This document shows, one piece after another, positions 46,324 to 58,351 of a DNA stretch of 64,000 bases. The notes below the pieces were generated by a model. That model was not told where the DNA came from and made no database searches. It saw nothing but the letters and a program-made list of their open reading frames with translations. The translations under genes and the position numbers were made by a program. Position 1 is the stretch's first letter. Each line of letters opens with the position of its first letter. Origin of the DNA: Plecoglossus altivelis (Eukaryota; Chordata; Actinopteri; Osmeriformes; Plecoglossidae); assembly GCA_036571765.1 (NCBI GenBank), contig BROE01000003.1, positions 6,610,336 to 6,674,335 on the forward strand, written 5' to 3'.

Positions 46324-49300
46324 TTATTCTAAGAAGATGTCCTCGGTTGGGCAAGAGTAGCCCATGTGTTCTTTATAGTACTGCTTGAAGGTTCTCCTGT
46401 ATACAGGAAGGTAAGAAAATGCCGGTTGATAATTGTTCTCATGCAGTCTGCATGAACATCAATATTGCTGTGTTAGTAGATAAATCAGAGAACATGATTA
46501 AGGGAACTTGCAGAGCTGAGAGGAGAAGATGAGAAGAGAGATTGAGAGATGAAAAGAGCATTGTGAAAGGTGAAATTAATGAAAGAAAAGAAGAAAAGAG
46601 AAGTGTCTGCCCTCTCACCCAACAGACTCAGCCATTGGCATTGAGGAGTCTTCAGACATGACTACATGGCAGGCAAACTTCTGATGATCGGGATGTTTGG
46701 TGATGAAGCCAAAATACCTGGAATCAGAGAGGAGGACTTTATACTTTCTGCACTGTCATCTACAGGACTGAGTTCCTGGATGAGAACTTGAAGTTCTGTG
46801 TTGAAAGCCCTGAGATTGGTGTTATTAGAGTCCAGGAAACAAAGCCTCAGATCAGCTCCTCTTCCTGCCGAGCACATCAGCTGTTACAACGACTACCAAT
46901 CGCTCTTCAGATGTTACAGCTGTACACTAATTACTGTTTAGTTATTGCAGCTGTAGACCAATCCTTTTTTAGCCGTTATAGTTGTAAGCCAATCATTCTT
47001 CAACTGTCATAGCTGTAGACCAATAACTCACTTGTTATGTTTTGGGTGACAGCCACAGAAGGAGATGTTTTTCAGCTGGAAAAAGTGAAAGCATTTGTCC
47101 CCCTGTTAAAACAGAGCAAGAGATGGAGGGGTATTAGAGGAAAAAAGAGAGTGACAGAAGAAGAATCAGAAAGAGGAGGTGAGACAGAGAGAGAGGGGGG
47201 AGAACAAGACGAGAAAAAGGGCTCAAAAAGATGAATTGTGTGAAGAAAACTGTCTACCAACAACTCTCTGGTTGACTTTGATCCTTCTCCCTGTAGTTGA
47301 AGCCACAGACTCAGGCATGTTGGACCTTCAGAACCTGCAAACTATTGAACGCACAGCTTCTTAAAACCATGTTTCTGAACAGCTGCTGGATGTGCCTGCA
47401 TGACCAGACCCCTGTGATCGCTGCCTGTTTGGGGTCACGTGGCAGCAGGGCACAGAGATCCTAGGCTGTACCTTACTTTCTCCACTCTCACATTGTGAGC
47501 TAGTTAATGGTCATTGCTGGGATCACATGTAAATCGACAGGATTACCCAACTTCAGGACTCTATATCATTATGCAAGGCACCTGTGGTTATAGCACTGAA
47601 TGATCGCACTACTCCACAAGTCCACAAGAGGATAATGTCTACCCTCTCCAAAGAGCTGCAACACTAGACAGGAACTGTCTCAGTAAATGATGCTGAGCTT
47701 TGAGTAGAGCTCCTCTAACCATATACATACAGTAGAGGGAGTAGGCATACATATAATAACATGCATACATACATACATACATACATACATACATACATAC
47801 ATACATACATACATACATACATACATACATACATACATACATACACACACACATACACACACATACATACACACACACATACATACATACATACATACAC
47901 ACATACATGCATACAAACACACATACATACACACACACATACACACACACACACATACATACATACATACATACACACATACATACATACATACATACAT
48001 ACATACATACATACATACATACATACATACATACATACATACATACATACACACACATGCACATGCAAATGCAGAGGTAAATTTCGAGTATGGGTAACCA
48101 TACTTGACAATACGTCACTTCACTTCACTTCACATACATACATACATACATGTAAGAACTTAGGTATAAAGAAACCAAAAACATGGTTACTTGCATGTAA
48201 CCATGTCAAGAAAAGGTGAAGAAAACGCCCATTGTAAAGTAAAAGTGTGCTATAAAAGCTTATAAAAACACACTCTTTCTGAGGTCCTGCACTCATCTTG
48301 CACGATGATCTTCACCCCCTTCAAGCTGATCTCCACCACACATGCAGAGGGAGGCTGCATGGACATTCGCCTGTTGGCAGCAATCTAGCGACCAAACAAC
48401 AACAATAGCAAAATTATTGCTGCTGATATTTTCCTTGTTATTTCACAACAAGCAATCCAGGCTTAGGGATTTGAGAAGTAGCTCTACTACCAAATCTAAA
48501 TCCTCGAGATTCTACACAAGCACAAGGCTATAGAAAACATTCCGAAAGGTAGCTTACAGTTCTACTGATCTGGTAACTGAGATGATGTGTGGGGTTACCC
48601 CAGCAATGCACCAGGGGCTGGGTGTCTACCTTTTGCATTGCAGCACAGAGAACATCGTTGCCTTTATGGTATGGCACCTGGACACTGCCCAGGAAATGCA
48701 CCCTGAACCGGTCAGTCACATCACCTGGAGACCCTGGCACACAGATCACGCACACCGTCAGGACACTCCCACATAGCACATGCTCCATCTGGCAACTGTT
48801 AATATTTGCTCGCCTCTACCTGTAAGAACCAACTAATGCACCAAAGTCTTGATTCATTTGTTTATGAATTAATTGGCTGACTCGTTATTACTAATTTGCT
48901 TGTTAGTTGGTTGATGGGTTAGTTTGTGGTCAGTGGGTAATTTTTTGGTTTACCTTCTCAGTATGTTACTTATCTAGTGAATGAACAAATAGGAGACGTG
49001 TATGGGTGATTACAGCTTGTTAGTTTGCTGGCTCACGTAGTAAGGTACCTTTGAGGTGGTCCTGGTTGACTTTGGCAGCGTAATAGGCAGGAAAGATACC
49101 ACTGGCGCCTGTCCTCATGTTGTAGGCCTGACACCACAGATCCTCAGCCTGCTCCTCCATCAGCAGCGGGTCATCCGTCTCCAGCTCCAGCTCATCTTCA
49201 TGACGCGGCACAAATCTGGTAACCACCACACACAGGTTTCAAACCACATCTCAGTGGGGTACTCCAGAGAGAAAATAATGGGGATTATGAGAAGATCAAA

Positions 49301-52300
49301 TGGTAACTCTGCTGACAGTGATCTCAGGCTATTAGAGAATGCGGTTATGGGAAGGTCAGGGGTCAGTCTGAGATGGGGGGGGGGGGGGGTAGACCAGAGG
49401 CTGACCTGAACACAGCTTTGTGGCTCTGCTCTCTCTCCACTCCACCTAAAACACAGGAGAACAGGCCGAAGGACTCTGCACCTGCAGACCAGACAGCAGG
49501 TGTTATGTAAATTACATCATGGGTGCAATGGTAGCACTCCAGGTCTATTGTAATATATATCATACATCGCAAAAAAAAAATTTGTGCATCAGTTGAATGA
49601 CAGGGGCATTTGAAGTTCTGTTCAACCATGGCTTTTCACAAACGGTAATGCACCACATTAAAACACTTTTTGTTAAACACTTTTTGTTACCCTCACCTGC
49701 TCTGCGATGGTGTCCATTCACAAACACATTGAGAAACTTGCGTGAGCGCAGCATGCCTAGGGACTCAGAGGACGACGGGGCCTTGGAGAGGTGTGAGAAT
49801 GTTGTAGATGACGAGTCTCTCTTCATCCTCCGGTGCACCTGCTCATTGTCTTCATCCTCGTCCTCATTGGCTGACTCGTATACCGTCTCAGCATCGCTAT
49901 CATCACCGCCATCACTGTAGCTATGGTAGCACTGCTTCAGGCTGACCAGCTCCAGCTGGGCGTGCTCGTCCACCACCAGAGTGTACTTGACTGAGTCATA
50001 AGAGAGGCCTGCATTGGCCTCACAGCTGCTGCTCTGGCCAATCCTCAGAGTCCCTCCAGAACCCCCCTCTTGGTCAGACTTGGTATGTTCCTGCCTGCCC
50101 TCTGAAGCAGTAAGGCTGCCCGGGGAGGTCTTACCTGCAAGGGGAGGCACGGGGGGGTACACCTCATCCTCTTCCTCACTGATGGAGGGGTTGGTCCGGT
50201 CAGGAAGGGAGAGGTGGGGGTGTTGTGGGGGCCCCTCCGTGTCAGAGCTGATGGACATGCGGTTTCCCTCACTGGACATGGACAGGAAGGGCCTGTCTAA
50301 GTCCTTCTGGACAGGGGTCAAATAGATCTCGTCTGTAGGCTCCGGGGGCTGCTGTTCTGTACTGACCTGGCAGCCATATGCCCCCTCTCTCATCCCAGCC
50401 CCCTCTTTCATTCCTGCTCCCGCTGCACTGCGCTGGATACGTTGGGTGGATGGGGGTCGATGAGGGGCAGTTGAACTCTGGTCCTGTGGTCTGCTGTGAG
50501 TGTCTGTAGCAACACCGCGTGTGTGTATGCTGTCTCTGGTGGGCCGGCTGTGAGAAGACGCTGGTGCTGTTCCTCTGAGCTTGGAGGCTGAACTGCTGCT
50601 AAGCTGTACTTCACTCTCCGTTTGCCGGATATGGCCCTGAGTGGGCGTCAGGTCTCCTTAGAACACACACACGTGGCACAAACATGCAAGCAAAACAAGA
50701 GATTATTTATTAAGCGAATATGCTGGTTGTTTCTAGGATCATGGAAGTGATTACTGTGTTTCCTGCATGCTTCTCTAGACAGTTTAGAAGGTAATTTACT
50801 GATTCACATGGTCAGTGATAACAACTTACACAAATTGTTCAGACTCTATCACTGTGAGGGCGTTTAAAACACATACACACAATGCCTGGACACACATACA
50901 CACACCTGTGATGTGTGGAGAAGAGGAGTTTGACTCCTTCCAGGTGTCCTTTTTACCAAATGAGTTGTTGTTAATTGTGTCCTGGACAGAAAGGGAGAGA
51001 AAAAGATAGAGGACAGGTGGAGCAAGATTTCATAATTTGTTCATCAATATGGCATAATTCTTTAAAAACCTAGGAATTGTAATGTATCTTACCAAAGGGA
51101 AACGTATATACACCCACACACACACTGTCAGTGCTCTGGTTGACTATCCAGGTGTATGTGTTTATGTGCATGTCTGTGTTACAGGTTCCATATGTCTCCT
51201 AGCACCACCAGAACCATCCCCTCCCCTCCTTTCCTGACAAATTAATCAGCCTCACCAGCCTCACCTATTCTTCATTACATTGTGCAATTGTTCCTGTCCG
51301 TCTCTTTGATGCTTGCTAGATGCCAGCTTTGTATGTCTTCTTTTACCTATTACCGTTTTACTTGCTATTGACCAGGGGCCCGATTTCTGTTTTGGGATTT
51401 AAGTAATGATAAATTCCACAATTATGTTGTGCATTTGAGTCCTTATGTCCTATCTTGATATGCATAAACACACTCAAAGGAATAATGGAAGAGAACTGAA
51501 ACAATGTTACTGTTTGTTTTGTCAGACAGCCTGTAGACGTTCCCAGCCCTAGCCTCAGTCCTGACCCCTGCCCAAGGCTCAGCCTCAGTCCCAGCTCTCT
51601 GTTCTACTGCTCTCCTCAACTCAACTGACATCTTCACATTTTTCTATAGATACTTTGCATGCACATCCTTTCTGACTGTGCTATACTGTGTTCATTCATA
51701 AAGTTTGGTGTCCAACATGGATGCCTAAACACATATATTTAAAGGTAGATTGATGAAAATGTACAGTATGTATCTGTATGTTTGAATGCTGGTAATACAT
51801 AATATGGAATGTGTGTTTGGAATGTTGGGGTGTTTGGGTAGTGTCGTAAATTGCAGCCTCCAGTCAGCCTGAGAAATTTCTGATGTAACCCTTATTCTGT
51901 TTAAAACAATAGAGTTCTCAACAGCAGATTTCCATGAGGGGGAGGTAAGCTTTCTGACTCCAGCTGAGTAGTTTTATCAGTTGGAGTCTGCCTGTGGTAG
52001 GGGAGTTCAATATCTTACAGATAGAGTGACCCCTCATGAAGGGACATCTGGCTAGATGGGGCAGATACCCCCTGTAGATTTAGGAGGGTGCTTATCACTT
52101 TAATGGAATTTCGGGGGACAGTTTGCCTTGGGTCAAATGACTGTATCTTGACTGAAGAACTCCAATCACAGAACTAGATTTGAGAACTGCATGTTTTAAA
52201 TGAACCAATGACTATTTAGAATTGTTTGTATTGATGACAGTATAAATGATTGAGTTGGAGACAAAGATGTTAGATAACTTTTAACAGGATAACTGTGTTT

Positions 52301-55300
52301 ATATTTAAGAATTACCTAACACAGCCCCAGTGATATCACCAGGTCTACATCACTGCCAGAAAGAGGAACAGGAAGCAGTAGGAAGTTACAACCCAAATTG
52401 TCATAGCGACCACTCAGAGGCCTGCTGACTCACTGATGATGCAGCTGGCACTGCACACCCTTGTTACTATAGCAACGGTGCCTTGGAGCAAATAGGAGAA
52501 AGCTCGGATGAGTGTTTGTTTGTGTGTGAAGCTTGATGTTGAATCTATTCTATTCTATATATGACTCTTTAAAGCATTCGTTTGGCTAGGCTTCTCTCTT
52601 GACTCCTCTTAGCTTAAGCTACATACACATAAACAGAACCCTTTTAACAAGATGATTGGCTGTTCCAAGTAGGTTACCCCTGAACAGGTATTAGGTAACC
52701 ATGGCAGCAACCATGAAGCATATGGCCAACAGCAGATGTTCTACAGTCTCATGGTGAAAACAACCTTGCTGAAGGCCAGAGAAGGTCCCCAGCAATTGAG
52801 TTTCCTATCACCACCTATCATGTCTGGTGGAAAAGCAGCTCTGAGGTTCCATGCCCTGGTTCAGACAGATCTGTACTCAGTGTTCTGGTCATACCATTGT
52901 TCTACGCATGACTGAGTGGAAGCTACGCTTGTCTAAAGGAACGCTTATACTTCTTGTTCTGATGTAGAATAGCAGCAGCACAGCTGACTTGTTGTTGAAG
53001 TGGGAGATGTAGCGGAGCAAGGCTAACTTGATTTGATCTCACACAACAGAAGAAACAGTGTTGCACACAAGCTACTTGATCTCAACAGTGGCAGCCTAAG
53101 TGCTGTTAAGACCTGCAGCTACGTTAATCCTGACCTTGCTCTGTGAGCTGAGCATTTGGAGGACTACGGACAGACAGCCCCCAAACCCTCATCTATCCTT
53201 ATATTTTTCTCTCTCACACTCTGTGTCCGTTTCTTTGTCTTTCTCTTACTGCTCCTTTAACACACACTCTCTTTCTCTCTCTCTGTATGTTTATATCTCT
53301 CTGTCTGTCTTTACCGCTCTCACTCTCTATCCACTAACAATTTAACTTAAAGATGTAATATTGACCATTTGTCTGTTGTGTACTCGGTCTAGGAGGCCCA
53401 TTACTTTGATCACTCCAGGCCTCTGTACCCAGACATGACAGGCCTCTACTCCCTGGCCCCCTGACAGCCTACTTTCTTTGCCTACACTACCGTGGTACTG
53501 CCAGGCACAGTGGCCTTGACGACAAACACCCTTTCCCACAATTTCCTCAGATCTTCAAACCTCCAGATTAACAGATTCCCTATGAAATGGGATTTACTAA
53601 TTTCAGGTTTACTAGACTAGACCACTCCCTGATTATGCCAGATGAAAATAATCTGTCTATTTATTTGTCTGTTGGCAGGTCAAACCTTCTAGATGGCTTC
53701 CTCTCCTCACCTACTTTCATTTCCGTTGATCCAACAGCAGAAGACTAATGAGAGCTCTTCTAGCTAGGTTGTCTCTAGCTGCTTCAGCTAGTCCCGAGTC
53801 ATCAGATCAGGGCAGAAGAGGGAAAGGATCCAAGTTAATAATACCACTGACACTGTCTGAGGCCACTGGGATGACACAGACGAGGAGGAACTGAGAGAAG
53901 GATACATGGAAGTGAGGGAGGGAAGGCTAGGCTAATCTAAGAAAGGAGAGAGGGAGGCCAGTCAAACCACAGGGCCTATGCCATTCTACAAGGCCAGTAT
54001 GAGAATGGGGAAAAGGCACATTCATTTACAGCTACAAAAAACACTGCTGGATTACAACCACACATTACCTTTTCTGTTTCACTGATTAAAAACCACACGT
54101 AACACCCTGGAATTTCACTTCAACACATCCAGTAACACTCTGGTGCTTCACTATCACACATAGCAAACTGCTGGTTTCTCTGACACTTCTTTTATAACCA
54201 AGCCTTTCTGGAGAATCAAATGCAGAGCATTCACACCACAGTAATAGGGAAGGGAAAATTATCATTGTATTTTCAGTGCACTAATTCACACAGATCCATC
54301 ATTTCTGTGGATGCATGCATCCATATGGAACACAGACCTCATTCTGTCAACCCCACTCACATCTGATACTATCATCACGGTGGTAAGAGGACACTACCCA
54401 CCTGGGTCCGAGGCACCTGCGGGAACAGTGCTAGCGTGGTGGGTCTCTTGGGCCGGTATGTATCCATGGTGACCAGAGCAGAATCTCTCTCTGCGGGGGC
54501 CGGTCCAATAGAAGGCGGCCAAATGGTAGCCCTCTTCTCCACCTCACACTCCTTCTCTTCCCTCTGTCGGTGGTCGAGCCTGGAGTGGGCAGTCTGGAGC
54601 AGGCCCCGATCCTGCTCCTCTTCCTCCTCTTCCTCTATCTGGTCTTCAGCATCGATCAGATCTAACTGGAGCAGCTCCAGATTCTGCTCTCTACTCCACC
54701 TCCTGTCAGCCCTGCCTGCTCCGCTATTGGATGGGCACGTCACATGATCCTAGGAAGAGCAGAGCAGCAGCAGTGATGCAGTGGAGTAAAAGAGGAGCGA
54801 GAGCTGGAGCGAGTGAGTGAGATGGACAGAAGGAGAGAGAGAAAGAGAGAGAGAGAGAGAGGGTGGAGAGATAGGCTGTGTGAGAAGTGTTTTGATGGAT
54901 TTATGGGGAAAAATCAGCAGAAGGACTGAGAGATCCATAAGAGAAAACAGAAAGAGGTTGGGGTGAGAAAGACAGAAAGATGGAGGAAAGACCGGCAGTG
55001 GCTTGTATGTGTAAAAGCGGTAAGAAGGGTGTGGGAAGGGAGACTGAGAGATTGAAGCAGCCAATCCCAGCTCAGGATGACATCATTAGCCGTTGGCTCT
55101 CTTTCTCTGCTCTGTGTTAGTTCAGTCCAACATCAGTCAGCCGCATAAACCTCACGCACATACCAAAAAAAAGAACAATAATATAGATTCAAACACACAC
55201 AAAGATAATAAAGGCTACTAATGTACTGACAGATATAAAAATTGAATCCAATATAGTCAAATGACACATATATATGAATATATTTGTTTCAAACATCTTC

Positions 55301-57621
55301 AGTGTTCCATCCAAACAACGGTGACCAAACCCTTTCCAAAGTCACTATCAAGCAGTCAAATTCTAGGATGCAAGACAGTAGAATGCTAGGGATTAAACCT
55401 GTTGTTTTACCAGATGAAAGCTGCACAGCTAAATTAACCCAGTGTGTCTGCAGGATAGCAGCCAGGACCGACTAACATGAAAGTTTGAGTGACAGATCAG
55501 ATCTTGTTGGCGCCGAGACCAACGTGTACAGCAGGACTGTGAAGCCTTGTTAGGCTTACCAAGGCTGCAAACAATAATCTGTTAAGTGACTGACCCAGTA
55601 ATAAAGTCTTTAAGGATGCCCTGATCATTGCTCCTCTAACTCACTGAATCACAGATCCACACAGCAGCATGGACCAGGAAACAACAACCTCCTCCAGGAA
55701 AAACAGATCCTGATTTGAGAAATTGTAAACATTAGCAAAAAAAGAAGCAAATAAAACATATATAAATATACTTTGCAGTAGGGCAGACTGTAATTATCAA
55801 ATTGGGAAGACTGAGACTTATTAACATTGACCTACATTACCAGTTAAGTCAACTCAGTATTCACTCTGAATACAGAGCTGCTGCTGAGGAGGTATTCACA
55901 CCCAGGCCAGGTTCTATACCACTATACCATATTCTAGAAAGAGAGTGTGCATGTGTGTGTGGGCGAGAGGGGGAAGTATGAGAGTCTGAGAGAGAGTTTG
56001 TACAAGAAAGAAAAATAGTTTGTGTGTATGTTTGTGTGTGCGTACGTGTGCAAGAGCATGCAGCAAGCAGGCAGGGTTCTGACCTTGCAGTCCAGGTCAT
56101 CACAGCTAAGGTTGCCCCCACACTTGTCTGTGATCTCTGTGACCTGGGAGAGGTCCTCATCCTTAAACTCATCCAGGCTGAAGTCATGAGTCAGCCTGAG
56201 ACGCATGGGCGCACACACACATACACACAAAAGATGGCATCATCATACACGTACACACGTACACACACAGGGGAAGTCGTGGCCTAATGGTTAGGGAGTT
56301 GGGCTTGTAACCTGCAAGTTGCTGGTTTGATTCTCACACCGGTGGGGATTGTGAATAAACAGCACTCTCTCTGCCTTTGATACCATGACTGAGGTGCCCT
56401 TGAGCAAGGCACCAAACCCCCAATTGCTTCCCGGGCGCTGGAGCAATAGCTGCCCACTGCTCCGGGTGTATGTTCACTGTGTGTGTGGTTGCCCACTACT
56501 CACTGCTGTGTGTGTACTTAGATGGGTTAAATGCAGAGGTAAATTTTGAGTATGGGTAACCATACTTGACAATACGTCACCTCACTTCACAGAAGGCAAG
56601 ACACAAATGTTTGGGGATTTTACTACTTTTAGTAAACGTTTAGTGTCTGATAAATAAATTCGATAGCTGTCTCGAGTTATTCAGAGCTAAATTCCCCAAA
56701 ACAAATGTGGACAGCTAAGGTAATCTCACACCAAACTTTTGAGCTTTGAGCAAACTTTTAAACTTCAGAGTGGGAAAGAGGTTCGTTGTCTATCTTTTTG
56801 ATCACTGCTATAACAGGTCTGAGCATAAACGATTAGACAGCAAACCAAGCGCTTGGAGGGTAGAAAATATCTATATTAGCCTACCTGTTTTTGGCTACTC
56901 GGCATACATTATAAACTAACTTGATGACATTATTATTTTTTCACAAATTAAAAGTAATGTAGCCTATTTGCCCAACATCGATTGCCCTCACTGACATAAA
57001 AGTCTGTGACAGGTAGATTTTTTTAGACCTAATTTTGCAACAATAATGTCAAGCTACACAAACAACACAACTAAGTTACCAACTTAATAACTTGTAATAT
57101 GCATGTATGTAATGTATGTAATGTAATTACATACATCTGTCAAATAAATATGCTTCTGCATACACAACTCAAACGCACAACAAAGCTCAGAGAAGGTGAC
57201 AGTCACTACATGTCTATCCCTGAGCATAATTTTGCTCTTAACACAGATCTAGGCTAAAACACAGACCCTCTTGGTGTTTCCACTATAAAGACACAATTTG
57301 ATCATAAAGAATATGTGTAGTGTAATGCTTTATCTAAATGGGGGCATGTTTTCCCAGAATTCCTATGGTATACATTTATATTAATCCTGATTCCCAGAGT
57401 CAGAGCAGCTCGGCTGAAAAAACGTATCTTAAATGCCTCTCAAATTTAGTTTGTTAAGTCTTAATCTACGCGTATCAAACAGCTATACTATCCTGTCCTG
57501 TAGATGGACATCTGGGTGAACAACAGCAGAAAGCCTCTGGTCTACTCAACCATTTCTCCCACTGGTCCTCCATCCAGTTGTCCTCATCCTGGCTGGGCTC
57601 CATGTCCTGTTGGAGCAGCAT
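46324..57621 (-). CDS. mapk8ip1: C-Jun-amino-terminal kinase-interacting protein 1 (JIP1 scaffold)
   Basis: Complete minus-strand gene with 12 coding exons: 57,551-57,621; 56,084-56,195; 54,402-54,749; 50,906-50,981; 49,697-50,656; 49,406-49,475; 49,049-49,215; 48,630-48,724; 48,274-48,384; 47,032-47,102; 46,619-46,717; 46,324-46,396. The total is 2,253 bp, 750 aa. JIP1 scaffolds MLK, MKK7 and JNK and links cargo to kinesin-1 light chain. The N-terminus MLLQQDMEPSQDEDNWMEDQ matches the short JIP1 isoform start. The JNK-binding motif RPKRPTTLALF is at about residues 160-170, the SH3 domain at 536-600 (FVPRHEDELELETDDPLL), the PID/PTB domain at about 606-745 (VHFLGSVQVPYHKGNDVLCA), and the end is CPTEDIFLE. 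Human is about 711 aa; the extra length is mostly in exon 5. The a/b teleost paralogue cannot be decided here. Confidence 0.94.
47761..48054. repeat. (CATA)n tetranucleotide array
   Basis: Nearly 300 bp of ATAC/CATA units with CACA variants in mapk8ip1 intron 9. The long frames on both strands (CMYV or HTYI repeats) are artefacts of a 12-base period that lacks stops. Confidence 0.97.
48067..48133 (+). mobile_element. 5'-truncated tRNA-SINE copy
   Basis: This matches the last part of the SINE at 56,270-56,590, from AAATGCAGAGGTAAATTT to the CACTT repeat tail, with one clear substitution in the body. Its tail has more CACTT units. It is embedded in the CATA array, which continues for a few units on its right side (48,132-48,150). 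Confidence 0.85.
49376..49389. repeat. G homopolymer
   Basis: About 14 G residues in the mapk8ip1 intron between exons 6 and 7. Confidence 0.9.
50982..54401 (-). other. mapk8ip1: mapk8ip1 intron 3
   Basis: A 3.4-kb intron between the JNK-binding exon and exon 4. It is low in repeats apart from a CT-rich tract at about 53,210-53,310. No exon of another gene was recognised on either strand. Confidence 0.7.
54750..56083 (-). other. mapk8ip1: mapk8ip1 intron 2
   Basis: A 1.3-kb intron containing a (GA)n run at about 54,837-54,860 and otherwise non-repetitive sequence. Confidence 0.7.
56270..56590 (+). mobile_element. tRNA-derived SINE, near full length
   Basis: The 5' end is tRNA-like with a pol III A box (TGGCCTAATGG, 56,280-56,290) and a B box (GGTTTGATTCT, 56,324-56,334, one step from GGTTCGAATCC). 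A conserved-looking middle part follows, with CCCTTGAGCAAGGCACCAAACCC (56,397-56,419) as in several teleost SINE superfamilies, possibly V-SINE. The 3' end is a CACTT-type tail. It lies antisense in mapk8ip1 intron 1. Confidence 0.85.
56591..57550 (-). other. mapk8ip1: Rest of mapk8ip1 intron 1
   Basis: AT-rich, unremarkable sequence with a short ATGTATGTA repeat near 57,100-57,130. Confidence 0.6.
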
Positions 57622-57812
57622 CTGCTGGGCTGGGCTCTGGGGCTTCAATCAATGATTAGAGACAATTACAGGCACTTCCCCCCTCTCAACACAGCGTCAT
57701 TTACTGGCCACTATACTCTCCCTCTCTGCACCTGCCTGTCTCTAATGTAACTCTGTCAATGCTGCCACTGTTACTCTCTCCGTCTCTTCATCTATCACAG
57801 CCCTTTCACTCC

Positions 57813-57814
<2 letters not shown>

Positions 57815-57854
<40 letters not shown>
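57815..57854. repeat. (CT)n microsatellite
   Basis: A CT run with one CTAT interruption, upstream of the mapk8ip1 first coding exon. Confidence 0.92.
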
Positions 57855-57855
<1 letters not shown>

Positions 57856-58255
57856 ACTACCCTTCTTGCAGCATCTTTTTCTGTTTCAACACCACACTTC
57901 ATCAGCAGATCTACAAACACAGGAAAAGAGAGAGATCACAAGGAGGAGCCTGCTTCCTGTTTCCTCCTCTCTTTACTGGTGTGTTTCTGCCTCTCCAAGA
58001 CCATTATGGTCCCCTGAGGTTGCTGGGGCTGGGGGAGGTGCAGGCTAGGAGGGAAAGAAGAGGAGGGACATATGAGTGAAAGAGCCTCACCCTCTAAAGC
58101 TCTCCCTCTGGTGAGGGTGTGTGTCAATATCTTACCTCTTTTCCTCTCGCTCAGCACCACTGATGAGAGACAACAGGGCTGGCAGAAACAACATGGAGAC
58201 CAGGTACTCCCCTGAGCAGTTCACATTCAACAGTGTCAGTCCAGAAGAAGAGCAA

Positions 58256-58351
58256 GAAGAATTCAATTCAATTCAATTCAATTTATTTTTGTAACGCCCA
58301 AAATCACAACAACAGTTGCCTCGAAGGGCGACAAGGATTCCATCATTGGTC
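58256..58351 (-). mobile_element. Short retroelement 3' end with (TTGAA)n tail, copy 2
   Basis: An exact reverse-complement match over about 92 bp to 19,172-19,266. It is flanked by an 11-bp direct repeat, AAGAAGAGCAA, at 58,245-58,255 and 58,352-58,362, which identifies it as a target-primed insertion. Confidence 0.85.

Noticed and set aside
47639..48118. Long open frames of 120-160 codons on both strands in the CATA array
   Set aside because: They encode only CMYV or HTYI repeats. A CATA array has a 12-base coding period without stops, so open frames are expected by chance.
51370..51640. GGGGCCCGATTTCTG-like start of a DNA transposon in mapk8ip1 intron 3
   Set aside because: No matching inverted end or target duplication was found downstream.
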